A stretch of DNA of 64,000 bases from contig NW_011887295.1 in the NCBI RefSeq assembly GCF_000151315.2, forward strand, positions 1,130,544 to 1,194,543, written 5' to 3'. Position numbers and translations under genes: made by a program. The stretch's first letter is position 1, and every line of letters begins with the position of its first letter. The DNA comes from Capsaspora owczarzaki ATCC 30864 (lineage: Eukaryota > Opisthokonta > Filasterea). The notes under the pieces are model-generated. The model was given only the letters and a program-made list of their open reading frames with translations. It was not told the DNA's origin and did not search any database. Positions 14,126 through 25,236 of this stretch are shown here, piece by piece.

Positions 14126-14312
14126 TTGTCTCAGATTTCGAAACAAAAAATCTGGCGTCAAAATTCAGAAATCAAAAATCCAGCCAAACAGAATGGAAGA
14201 GTGGGCAAACTTCTCATTGAAAGTACTGTGTTGGATCAACCAAACAGCAAAGAGTTTATTCTAGTTCAAGTACACTCCACAAAACGAACCAAGCTGCTGC
14301 GCATCTCACAAA
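14126..14312. promoter_or_regulatory. short bidirectional promoter, PRXL2-like / F-box
   Basis: 187 bases separate the two divergent start codons. A TCTCAGATTT element sits at 14129-14138, and a related AATTCAGAAATC lies near 14162. The F-box start codon is the less certain of the two. Confidence 0.45.
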
Positions 14313-16569
14313 ATGTGGGAGGACGGTCAGTGAATGAAAAATCAATGGAAAATCAATGGAAAATCAATACAATTTTGTGGTTCCGCTTTTGACTCTGCCG
14401 ACGCTCTGCGTTGTGGGGGGCCCGATGTAGCACAAGCACAGTGTCAATGCTTCATTGTTAAAGTCGCTGGGTGCTTGAGGACCTCGCTTCGAGACGACAA
14501 TGGAGGGGGCTGGGGTGTTCGCTAAACTCAATAACTCACTCACTCACTCACTCAATCTCTGTTGCAATTGCAGAGGGAGACTACTTTGACACGCCGGCAT
14601 TCCCAGACTACCCCATGGTCTCTGAGGAGATTGTCTTTCACATATTCGTCCAGCTCGAGCCGCGCGACCTCTGCACACTCTGCCGCGTCAAGTAAAGTGG
14701 ATGATTGCATTTTTCGAAATCCACTCTTCGTATGATCTGTTTGCTTTTGCTTGGAGTTGGCTCACCGACGTGCTTGCGATATCACTTGTGGCTTTGGATG
14801 TGCCAATCGTCGTAGTTACGTGTGGAAGCGGCTAATGCTCGATCCGCGGCTGTGGAACAGACTCGGCCAGCGATACATTGCCGAAACCGCAGGTAACACG
14901 ACCCCCGACGACTTCCTCCTGTCACTCGGAATAAGAGACGTGAAGGGGGAGAGGTGGAGTTTGGCTCTTGCAGTCCACCAATGCGAGAGGGGAAGTGGGT
15001 GGATGATTCACGGGGCGGTTTGTACGAAGCACTCAGCGCTTTCGATTTGTGACTAATTTGTGATTTCATGCCCAATTCCCCTTTGCTTGACAGCCATGAT
15101 GCAGGAATACGACACAATGTACTCGCCGACAGATGCGCTTGAACGAGTACGCTCCATTTGCCGTTGCTCCCGACCAAAGTCGAGTTGGAACACTAATTGC
15201 GAGGGATTTGTTCTTGTTCTTGCTTGTTTCCGTGCCCAGGACATCACGCGTGGCCAGAAAATGATCAAAAGCATCAAGGCCTACGAACAAAAGCTGCGCG
15301 CAAGGCAACGGCTCACGATCATTGTGCCAACGAGCGTCCGCCAGCGTTTCTTCTTTCCGGACTTTCCGGACATTCGCACGTCGCTCGTGCTCAAGATTCT
15401 CTCCTACCTACCCCCAGACCAACTTAGCAAATGTCAACTCGTCTGTCGAACATGGCGAAAGTAGGAGGCTTGCTGTGCTGCTGGTCGTTCGCTTTTTGCT
15501 TTCGAATGTTGTATTTAATTTTTTTTGTCTGTTTGTTCTCGCAGATTTGCTCGCGATCAATCATTATGGCGAGCATTCCATGAGCGCGAGACTTGTCACT
15601 TGAATGCACTCAAATCGCAGTATGACCAGCTCTTTTCCCCGCCAGAGGAGCTAGAACGGGTGAGCTCTCCACTCTCGTCGCTGGCCGTGCTCTGTTCTCT
15701 GGCCTCACCTTGGTTATTGCTGGTGGATTCTTTTTGTGTGTATTCGTCGGAAACAGGCCATCAACGCGTCCAATCAAAAACTTCGCAGCTTCTCCAAGCG
15801 AATGAACATTGGACTTCGCGAGCAAATTGCCAAGGCTGAGAGTCAGCCGAGTGCTCGGCGTCTCGCGATCGCTTCGGGGGCGATTTTCCCGCGCTGTCCG
15901 CGGTTTTCCTCTAATCTTTTCTTGTATATACTATCATTCCTGTCGGCCGGGGACGTGGCGCGGTGCATGCGGGTCTGCTCGACATGGCGCGCCCTGGCCG
16001 AATCCAACTCGGAGCTCTGGGCCAGCGTCGCCCTGAACGAGACCGAGCTCCTGCGTCGACTCACTATTACCTACGAAAGCATGTACTCGCCACCGGAGAG
16101 CCTTGAGATTGCCATTCGCAGCAAGCAGAAACTGGTCGATTCCATTCGCAAGCTCAAGCGGCTGTTGGTATTGCGAAATAATGGTGAGTCTGCGAGAGGA
16201 GGCGAAGCGTGTTCTTGTCACTTGCTCGCTCTAACTCCATACGCACCGTTGTGGACCTTTGTAGCCCTCAATAAGCATTCGGCGTTTGTCCAACGCGAAG
16301 GAATAGCCATTTTACCGCGAGCGGGCGCCGCAGCTTTGCCATTGAGTCTTGGTGCGATTTCCGCACAGCCACGGAGTCGCGTTCGCACTCGAGCAGACTC
16401 GAGTCCTAGCGGGTACAACAGCTCTCAGCCGCTCTCTTCAAGCAGCACTGATGTTTCAGTCTCAGGTTTCTTTTCGCTGCTAAGTTCATCCAGCGAAGGG
16501 ATTGCGCCCCCACCCTCTCTCAGTCGAACGGATGGCTCTCGGAAGCCTTCCGCCCCGATATCAGAATAA
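14313..16569 (+). CDS. protein with three tandem F-box units
   Basis: Seen: exons about 14313-14325, 14574-14691, 14816-14892, 15094-15146, 15240-15460, 15545-15659, 15757-16183 and 16265-16569, with phases closing to 443 codons. Three F-box-like modules are visible: VSEEIVFHIFVQLEPRDLC, SLVLKILSYLPPDQLSKCQ and NLFLYILSFLSAGDVARCM. Each ends in a tryptophan-rich third helix. Each is followed by a matching linker: YDTMYSPTDALER, YDQLFSPPEELER, YESMYSPPESLEI. The protein is therefore an internal triplication. The C-terminus is Ser-rich and probably disordered. F-boxes bind SKP1 in SCF ubiquitin ligases; no known substrate-binding domain is present. The tiny first exon (MWED) is my inference. 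The last intron (81 bases) is a multiple of three with no stop, so it could be retained. Confidence 0.75.
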
Positions 16570-16873
16570 TCCAAATTTCAGCGAATGATCTTTGTTTATT
16601 TCGAAAGTGGTGTGCGTTGGTTGCCCGCACCGGCTCATTCGATGAATTGAAGGTCTCTTTTTCAATTGAATTTTATGTTTGAAACCTAGTTGACCATATT
16701 GTAACGCTAGGTAGCGTCAAACGCTGAGCGTGTCCAGATTGGTTTCTACGCTTTCAGAAACTCATGACAAAAAGAAAATGTTGACAAGACAGTACATCAA
16801 TCGTGCTATGTACAACTGCAAAAGATCCAACAAACGCTTGTCTCTCTCTCAAACCTGCATACAACGCCAACCG
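16570..16873. other. convergent intergenic region
   Basis: About 300 bases between the stops of the F-box and esterase genes; AT-rich, shared 3' UTR space. No coding or RNA feature seen. Confidence 0.6.
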
Positions 16874-18380
16874 TTACCAATTCATCACCACAGACATCTT
16901 GGCAATGGCAACCAGAGCCATCTTTCCATGACCACTGATGTTGGGGTGGCCGTTGCAGCCGTAGTCGGCCGGGCTCATGATGTTCTCCATGTCAATGTAG
17001 TACAGGTTGTCTCCAGTCTCGACGAGAGTGAGAACGTCGATGCAGATGGTGCCCGAAGCCATGGGTCCGCACACAAGGAACACGGGAAGTTTCGGCGCGT
17101 TGAAGACGTCGCGAATCTTGGCAATGTAATTCGTGTACGCTGCCGAACACGATGACAAGAAAACCAAGGGACAACAAGTGAGGTGTACGGCACTCCCTTC
17201 TGCCAAACGAGCTCGCTCCCCACGCGCTACTTGAGCGTACCTGCAAGGAATGAGCCATCCGGGGGCCGGTAAACTGGATCGCTGACGTCGTTCGTGCCAA
17301 GGTTGATCACCACGGCGTCCGGAGTGAAGCGAGTAAAGTTCCAAGTCGACGTCGGGTCGTTGGCCACCGACTGCAACAAGTAGGACGGCACCGTGCCGTT
17401 AGCAGAGTAGAAACCTTCCTCGCCATAGTTACTTTCAAAGGAAGACGGAGGAGCGGAAGGGGAGGGGGGAAATCGCAAATGTGAGGTTGAGCTCCGAATC
17501 TCAAAAACAAAGCCAGACAAAACAAACACTCCTTGACACCTACCGAATGACGCCTCGGCCACTCCATGCTTGAATGTACACATCGGCATTGAATTCTCGC
17601 GAGATGACTCCCTCATACGTCCTGTGTCGAGGATACGATTTGGGTTACGATCGTTGCAAACGCAAAATCCTCAAACGAGAGTCCACCAACAGCGCCCATC
17701 AAAACAATAATCCAACTCCAAAACGTAAAATCGAGATGCACGCACGCGTAAACGTCCTGGGTGTCGTACGACCACGGGCAAGGCGTGTTCCCGTCAATGC
17801 CGTATCCGCACGTAATGGAATCGCCATAGAAGACCAATTTGCGGGTGTTGACGGCCTTGTAGGGAAGCAGCTGGGGCTCGGAGTCGTCGAGGTCGTTCTG
17901 CAGCACAAAGCCAGTGAACGTGGCAATGCCGTCGGACGCCTCGGTGCGCTTCTGGATGCGGATGGCGTACGTCTGGGCGGGATTGAGCTGGTTGACGGCG
18001 AGGTACGCGACAGGGGAGGCGGTCGCCTGGGTGTTGATGCGCGACACGTTGAGGTTGTTGACAAGCACATTGTACTGGTTGCCAGAGTCTGCGAGGAGCA
18101 CGCTGAGCGACGTGACGCCGGTGACCTGGGTGCGGATCTCAATGCCGCTCCAGTCAAAGCGAACCGCGAGCGGGTTGCTGTCGTCCACAAAGCCCGAGAA
18201 CGAGACCGGCTGCGCAGCCACGCGCGTTGTCACGGATGAGCCAGCAGGAGTCGAGCGACGTCCATCGGCGGCATGGGTGAGGCGGGCGTCGTCGAATGCG
18301 GGAAGGGCGCTCACGGTCATAGCGCCAATTGCTGCGATGAGCGCAACGAGCGCAAGTCGCGACGCGATCTGACGCAGCAT
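16874..18380 (-). CDS. secreted SGNH/GDSL hydrolase, carbohydrate esterase-like
   Basis: Seen: exons (minus order) 18380-17746, 17621-17544, 17431-17241 and 17139-16874, giving 389 residues. A signal peptide (MLRQIASRLALVALIAAIGA) leads into an N-terminal beta-rich module (residues about 50-165). The catalytic fold then shows block I FYGDSITCGYG with the nucleophile Ser, block III NLGTNDV, and block V DYGCNGHPN with the Asp and His. This two-part layout matches carbohydrate esterase family 2-type deacetylases and related GDSL enzymes. Expected role: removal of acetyl groups from extracellular polysaccharide, acting in the secretory pathway or outside the cell. It is divergent from the SLF2-like gene over a 343-base interval. 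Confidence 0.85.
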
Positions 18381-18723
18381 GGATCAGCAGGAAGTAATCA
18401 GGATGAAAGTGGAAGGAAGAGTGACGACAACGATCAAGAATGAGCGAAGGATGGGGTTGGTGGTTGGGTGGGGGGGGGGGAAGGGACAGATCAAGACGAG
18501 ATTTCTGAGATTTGAAACCAAGAAATTCGTTCAAAATCCACAATAAAGCAGAGACTCTTTTCTGAAATTTGATCAAGCTCAACAGCATTCGAAATTGTCA
18601 TCCGTTCAGGGATTAAGTAGTAGATCTAGCTCAGAAACCGAAGAGAAGGGCAGTCCCGTTTTGCTCTTGAGCGCTCAGAACAGATTTCGGATTTGGATTT
18701 GTGCTGTAAAAAAGTTGCTCAGA
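18381..18723. promoter_or_regulatory. bidirectional promoter, esterase / SLF2-like
   Basis: 343 bases between divergent ATGs. It contains ATTTCTGAGATTT at 18501-18513 (reverse strand AAATCTCAGAAAT) and a weaker TTTTCTGAAATTT near 18558. The same core occurs in the other divergent promoters of this window. Confidence 0.45.
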
Positions 18724-21696
18724 ATGTCACACGAATTCAACAACGACGACGACGATGATGACGACGACGACCTGCCGACCTTCGAACATGCAATCCAGCA
18801 GCGACCGGTTGACAAAGGCGACGACGAAGACGAAGACGAAGACGATGAGGTCGACGAGGATGGAGAAGCGCAGATGGAGCAAGACGATGCTTCGTCCCAT
18901 GGTGGCGACAATGACGATGACGACGACGACAATCAAATGGACTGGCATCATCCCGCGGACGCGGAACAGGATGCTGCTGCGGCGGCAGAGAGCGAGGCGC
19001 CCGAGAAGAGTTGGCGGGAAACGGATGGATTTGGCGCCAATTCGAGTACCACAACTGCTGCTGGTGCTGATCCAGCGACGACGACGACGACAACGACGAC
19101 GACGACCGCAGCTGATGCTGATGCTGATGACTCAACAACTATCGCGAGCCATGCGGCGCCGATGGACGTTTCGGCAGATCACGACACAAGCACGACGCTC
19201 GTCCCAGCAATACCATCTGCTTCCTCAACCGGCGGCGATCAAGCAAGCCAACCGCTTCAAAACAGAAGACCTATCCGCGCTGCTACCACAAGAACGTCGA
19301 GCTCGATCGCAAGGGCCTCGTCCGGGTTGACCTCGGCCAGCAAAAGCCGAACACTGAGCCACTTGGACGAGTTGATCCGAGCCCGGCGCAAGAAGGAAGC
19401 TCAAGACAACATCCATGCAAGCATCGTCAAAGTTGAGCAAAGGATTGCTGCTCACAAGCAAGAGTCTCAGAAGGAGCTGGAACGGGCGAGCACCAAGCAA
19501 GAGGCGCCTCCGGCCATGCTTGGAGACCCGCTCGAGTTTGACGTCCTGCAAGACCCGAACAGCTCGATTGAGGGATCAAGCCAACCCCACACAGATTGCA
19601 CCGGACAGAACAGTGCAGAGTCCATGTCCGTGGACAGCACCGCGCGGGCACTCGAAACCGTCCGATCGTTAAACCCAAGCATGTTTATGCAGGCTGGCGC
19701 TTCCTCTGCGACGCAGGACCAGCAAGACAGCGACATCGCTGAAACAGCCAAGAGCAACTTGGCTCAGCATATCGAGATGAACGCGCAAACCACTTCTGGC
19801 CGAAACTCCACAAAGTACATGATTGAGAACATCTTCCACCCAGTCTACTTGGACGCGTTGATTCCGTTCACAGGCAAGAGCGACGGCGGTGCGCTCGATC
19901 AGCTCATCGTGGAAGCTATCCAGCTCGACGATTCCTCCTTGCTCATTGAAACCATCCGTAGCGGATGGGTTCAATCCCATCTCTTGACGCGCGAGCCGTC
20001 ACCGGGTCTGCTCTGCTGGTTGTTTGTAACGGGTAAGTTTGTCATTTTAGCGTCCGAGTATTTTTTTTTTTTGGGGGGGGGGCAGCGTTGTGCTAGTGGT
20101 GGCTCTCTCCGTTGGTTTTGTGTTGCTGTTCTTGTTGTTTTGTTTTTTGATTGTTTTGGGGTTTTTTGCTCACGCTGAAAATCGGCACCAGTCCTGCAGG
20201 ATCCCACTGGCTGCCTTTCGACCCCGTGCTTTCAAATTCTTCATGATCTGTTCAAACGGCCTCGAGTGGTAAGAACAAGAGACATTTTGAACTGTTGGTT
20301 TTGTTTGGTCTTTTGGTCTCGTTCCTCAATGCCCTTTCCACTCGCTTTGATTGGCGTAGAACTGGGTCCCAGATCGGCTATTTGTGTTGACGGCGTTGGC
20401 CAGCCTTGGTATCGACCGACATTCTCTATTTGAGCCAGCACAAACGAACGCACGCCTGTATCAATTCGTGGTCCCCGAGTTCGATTGGGAGAGCCGACCA
20501 GGCAAGCACCCAGCGTGTTCGCAGCAAAGCTTTAGCCAACAGAGTGCATCAGTGAGCGCCTTGCCCGTCGCACTATCTCGCTTCTTTCAACTGATGACTG
20601 CTGTCGTGCGGATGAACCGGTACGGTCATTCTCCGAGCGAAGGTTGGCAAGCGCGTCTGGTGAAAGTGACTTGTTTCTCATTCGTGGCTGGTTTGCACCT
20701 ATTGCCTGGTTTGTTTGGGTTTTGATTGCAGTTCGCCACAACCGTTTGACTATTTGGCGTTCATCCCCATCGCCATTAAATGCTCGCTTGATCCACGGTG
20801 CCATCAAGCCGTGCTCGATTGCTCTGAGCTCGTCGGCTCGATGCTTGCTCGCATTCCAAGTGAGGATTGGGAGCAGGCAACACCACAGCAAACGATTGTG
20901 CAGGGGCTGGAGGCGCTCCTTCCACATTCGTTCAGCCAAGTTCGCGCAGTCCGCGCCTTCCCGCTCACGCCTCGAGGCCTACAACTTCGTCGGATGGTTG
21001 CGACGCGCTTTTGTCACTCCATTTATCTAGACTTGCAGGCTGTCACGCTTGTGCGCGATGCCTCGCAAGATGTGCCGCCAACCCACCACCCAATCGTAAG
21101 CGCGCCAAAAACCTTTTGCGTTCTGTTTCATGCTCGGTGCAAGTTTGGCACTCATTTCCTTGCTGTGCTTTGCGTCTGCTTTATCATCATTCTGGCGGCT
21201 AGTTTGACGAATGTGGCGTTCAACGTCGCAACGTCTATGTGGCTTCACTCTTGGATAGTATTCAGCTTTCGCAGCACACCGACTTTCTACGGCTCAATTG
21301 CATGGTTTTGATGGTCACCTTTTGTGCTGGAGGCCCAGTTGTTAATCCCTTCGATGTGGTATGTCGCAATTTCGCAATGCTAACTGGTTTCTGCTGAAAC
21401 TCACGCGTACAAAAACATCATTCGTGTGTGTGCTTCATCTCAGGAGGATGTTCGACTTGTTCAACGTAGTTTGGAGCAGCTCGGAACTCGCATTCGGGAT
21501 GATCCGTTCAACTCATCCTGCACAACGGTGAGTGCACAAATGGTACCATGTCGATTCGGCGCTGCTCGAAGCTCACGTGTGTGATGACTTGCAGGTCCAA
21601 GAAGCGCTGGTTCGTGCGCAAACCATGCTTTATATGAGCCTTCCAGCCAAAGCGCGTGTGTCCGACCTTGACTATTTCCACCCCTCGAATAACTGA
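18724..21696 (+). CDS. SLF2/FAM178 (CANIN-domain)-like protein
   Basis: Seen: exons 18724-20032, 20192-20268, 20360-20619, 20732-21095, 21203-21358, 21444-21527 and 21595-21696, summing to 784 codons in phase. The first ~270 residues are disordered, with long Asp/Glu and Thr runs. The C-terminal half is helical. It carries segments that recall the CANIN region of human SLF2 in order: LLCWLFVTVLQDP, NWVPDRLFVLTALASLGID with SLFE, SFSQVRAVRAFPLTPRGLQL, and EDVRLVQRSLEQLGTRI. In vertebrates SLF2 links the SMC5/6 complex to damaged or viral DNA in the nucleus. The assignment is from remembered motif order, not a search. Its stop lies 9 to 164 bases from the convergent TAP42 stop, depending on the TAP42 C-terminus. 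Confidence 0.65.
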
Positions 21697-21704
21697 ATGA
21701 GTTT

Positions 21705-23297
21705 CTAAAATGTTGAATTGATTGTATTTAAGGAGGGAAATGCTGAGAATACACAACCGTCCCACCAAAAAGTTTGAACCCGACTATTGTACATCCGAGA
21801 ACACTCCAGCATGACTCGGAGTATTCTAAATCCAAGTGAAGTGCACAGTCGCCACCCACTTAAGACTTGTTGTAACGCTGTCAAACAGGAAAAGAGTTTG
21901 TCGTCGTAGTCAGTTGGCTTGTTGCAGCAGCGATCATGATCATGAAAGATTGTTGCAAGACGTGACACATACCGTCAGTAAACTCGTCCCAATCGCGAGC
22001 CTTGTATGTCGCCTTGTCGCTTTCTTCGTTGCTCTCCTCTTCGAGGATCTTTTGATCGATTTGGTTTTGCTTGGACTCCTCCTCATTGCTGGAGTTGGAA
22101 AAAGGCACACCAAAGACCAAAGCGCAATGTCAACTGATGCTCAAAACTGTGGGGGGACATTCAATGGTTCAACAGCTTACCCGCCACCTGTCAGGAAGTT
22201 GCCTCGCGCAATTTCAAGCTCCATAAACTGCTCCACGGACATTGTTGGTAGATTGGAGTAGCCATGCCCGAGAAGGTTTCTTCGGATCATTTCGCGCGTG
22301 ATTGTGAACGGTTTGAGGGGTTTCTGAAGAAACGAAAATGATGATGAACAAGGGTGCCAAACCAACGAAATAACCACCCAATCACAAACTCGCGCAAGCA
22401 CCAACTTACTCTTACGGCCGCCGATGCAGATGCTGCTGCATCCGAAGAGGATCCTCCGGCGTTTTGCCTGACTCGCGAGTCTTGATCTCCGGCTTGTGCT
22501 TTCGAGTTGATTGCAAACTGGATCAGCTGAGTCTCCTGCCGTGCAAACGCGAGCTGCTCGCATGCCTTCAAAATCCACAGCTCGACCAGCCCCAGCGTCA
22601 TGTCGCGCTCTGTGTCTTCGTCCAGCCCCGATGCGCCAGGAGCAGCGGCAGCAGCATCAGCGTCGGCGTCGGTCGTGTCGGGCAACTTGCCGGCGGCTGC
22701 CTTGGAGAGCGACGACGTTCCTGCCGTCCTCAGCAACAGCTCTGCAAACTTTGTCTTGGCTTCCTTCTCACGCTTGTACGTTGCAATCTTGGCGGCACGC
22801 TTGGCTTGAGCGTCTCCAGGGACGTCTGCGCCGCGCGACGCAAGCACTGCAATGTCCGAGTCCTTGAGCAGTCCCAGCAGCTCGCACGTCTCTAGGAATG
22901 TCACAAAGTGCTGTGACGCAGCGTCAATGATGCTCAGCCGTGCCTGCTGCGGCGACGAGCCCGAGCCAGCTGTCGCTGCAGGCACAGGCGCAGTAGTAGT
23001 GGCATTATTATTGGGGTTGGTTCGCAGGAGCGCGTCGGCCAGCATCGGCCGCACGACCAGCAGGCGCAAGTCGACCGTGTGGATGTCCTCGAGGTCCTCG
23101 TTGTCGCTGAAGAGTGCCATGCGGTCGAGCAGCGAGACGAGTCGCTTGAGCGTCGCAATGAGCTCGCTCAGCTTGCTCTGGTACCGCTCCGTGCGGCTCT
23201 CGTCCTCGAGCGACTCGAGAATCACATGCTGGGCATACGCGCTCAGAAACAGCCGCCCAGGCGTCTCGGTCGCCTGCACCTGAGCCGACGACGACAT
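21705..23297 (-). CDS. IGBP1: TAP42/IGBP1 (alpha4) PP2A-type phosphatase regulator
   Basis: Seen: exons (minus order) 23297-22410, 22323-22181, 22088-21973, and a last exon from 21877. The N-terminal helical domain includes the family's basic segment KRAAKIATYKREKEAK. The later PFTITREMIRRNLLGHGYSNLPTMSVEQF box and the C-terminal RDWDEF are typical of TAP42. The family binds PP2A, PP4 and PP6 catalytic subunits and protects them, downstream of TOR. Odd: after the third exon, the only acceptor I found puts the last exon in a frame that runs to 21705. The frame that would give a family-like ending (RYNKS, stop at 21860-21862) is out of phase by my splice model, so the C-terminus is unresolved. 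Divergent from DDRGK1. Confidence 0.85.
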
Positions 23298-23624
23298 TTT
23301 GTTTGTTTGGAACGACTGGAAAACGAGCCAAAGTTCTCAGAAAGGAACGAGAATCTCAGAATTGCGAGTGATAAGAAGAGTGAGTTTGGCATTATTCATA
23401 GTATTCATACAAACGAAAGAAGAGTACCGATCTCGTCCACCTTGACACGCACTCAAGCTCCGATGCAATGCAATGGAAATCGAGACACAGTCAACCGAGC
23501 TGTTTCCCCCTTTTTGTTTCCCCCCCCCCCTTTACATTGAATTGCTACTATCTTCTATCTTTCCTATTCTTCTATCATAGTACAAGTAGTTCAGTTCTCA
23601 TCTTCAGTTCGGTCTTTTGCTGCA
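23298..23624. promoter_or_regulatory. bidirectional promoter, IGBP1 / DDRGK1
   Basis: 327 bases between divergent ATGs, with two TCTCAGA copies: TTCTCAGAAA at 23334-23343 and TCTCAGAATT at 23354-23363. A C10 run lies near 23521-23530. Confidence 0.45.
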
Positions 23625-25138
23625 ATGCTGATCTACGTTTACACTGCATTGGCGATCGCAGTCGCAGTGCTGCTCTACATTGTCAAGCAGCGCCAACAGG
23701 CAGCGAAGCAAGACGCACCACAGCAACAGCAACAACAACAACAGCCGGAAGCTCAGCAAGCTCAGCAGGCTCAGCCAGGCCAAGCGCAAGGTCCGAGGAC
23801 GAGCGAAGGAGACCAAAAGCGAGACTGACTGACTTACCGACTGACTGACTGTCTGTCTGCCTGTCTGGATTGGATTCTTGGCACAGGACCAGGAGTCGTC
23901 GTTGGCGGCCGACGGGCTCAGCGCGATGGCGGCGACGTGCGCGGTCGCATTCGTGCAGCGCAGCAAGCCAACCAAGCCAACCAAGCCAACCAAGCTCAAG
24001 CACAGCCAGCTCAAGCAGCAGCGACGATGATGGCGATGACGCATCAGACAATGAAGATGCGGCTGGTCAAGGCAAGCACAAACGAACCAGGGGGGGGGGG
24101 AATATCGGTGAATTTGGCTGACTTTGCATTGGGAACGATCGTCTGGCCTGTTGTTGCGTTGTCCGGACGACAGCATTCCCATCGAACATTGGCAAGAAGA
24201 AGCTCGCAAAGTTGCAGGCCAAGGAGGAGCGACGACAGCAGAACGCTGTGAGTAACCTATCTAAACCCCTTTTTGAGCTTGAACGTTGTGCCTCGCGCTG
24301 ACAATCCATGCCGTGTTTTGCAAATTCAGTTTATGGAGGCCCAGCGAGAAGACAAGAAGCGTCGTGATGCCGCTATTGCCGAGGACCAAAAGCGCTTGGA
24401 TGAGGAGCAACGCATCAAGGATGAAGCTGAAGTACGAGGCTGTCTTTTGTTTTGTTTGGGCTCTGAAGATTGTTGGTTTTGCCTTGTGCCCAAACCAACG
24501 AGAACTCTCACCGATGAGCGCTGAAACTCTGTTTGCTGTGTGTTTTGCTCTGGTGATGCCTAGGCACAAATCGAACAAGCTCGCCTTGCCGAAATCGCTC
24601 GCAAGGAAGAGGAAGAATATCAACGCATGAAGGCCGAGTTCGCCGTCGAAGAAGAAGGCACAGATGCTGTTGAAAACGCTGGCAACGAGGAAAACCTGCT
24701 GGAAAAGTTTGTCGAGTATATCAAGGTGGGTTGATTGAGGGGGTTGGGTGGCATTCTACGGGTTGCATTTGCTCATAACTCGGTCACGTTTTTTTTGTGT
24801 TGTACTGTTGTAGAGCAAAAAGGTCGTGTATCTGGAAGATTTGGCTGCGCACTTCCAGCTCAAAACACCGGTAAGTGGTGCTGAAACCTGCTTCGTGCGT
24901 GTGTCGCGCCCCTCACTGTTAAATTTCCAAATTGGATCATTCTCAGGATGCCATCAATCGACTCAAGGCGGTTGAGCAAATGGGCGCTCTCACGGGCGTA
25001 CTGGACGATCGTGGCAAGTACATTTACATTTCTCGCGACGAACTCGGCGCAGTGGCCAAGTTCATTCGTCAACACGGTCGGGTCTCTATCAGCGAGCTTG
25101 CTGCAGCAAGTAACTCGCTTATCAACCTGAGCGCATAG
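23625..25138 (+). CDS. DDRGK1: DDRGK domain-containing protein 1 (UFMylation factor)
   Basis: Seen: exons 23625-23790, 23887-24065, 24174-24247, 24330-24431, 24564-24725, 24814-24870 and 24947-25138. The N-terminal membrane anchor ([19 protein letters not shown]) is followed by a Gln-rich stretch. A charged coiled coil ([19 protein letters not shown]) then leads to the PCI/winged-helix domain with the name motif [10 protein letters not shown], ending [21 protein letters not shown]1 (UFBP1) anchors the UFL1 ligase on the ER membrane. Odd: exon 2 begins in the frame giving [15 protein letters not shown], but its acidic end ([11 protein letters not shown]) and the fit to exon 3 need another frame. 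The switch falls in a 9-bp tandem repeat at about 23966-23993, which suggests a sequence indel or an undetected splice choice. Confidence 0.92.
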
Positions 25139-25236
25139 TTGCCAGCGCGTTTTTGGGTGCGATATTGATATTTGTAAATCAACAAAAAAAAAAGTCCAAG
25201 TGTATTTTTGCTACAAATCTCTTGGTTGACTTCAGT

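Noticed and set aside
23604-24209. 201-codon antisense frame over DDRGK1 exons 1-3
   Set aside because: Low-complexity Leu/Ser/Cys from the Gln/Ala-rich sense repeats.
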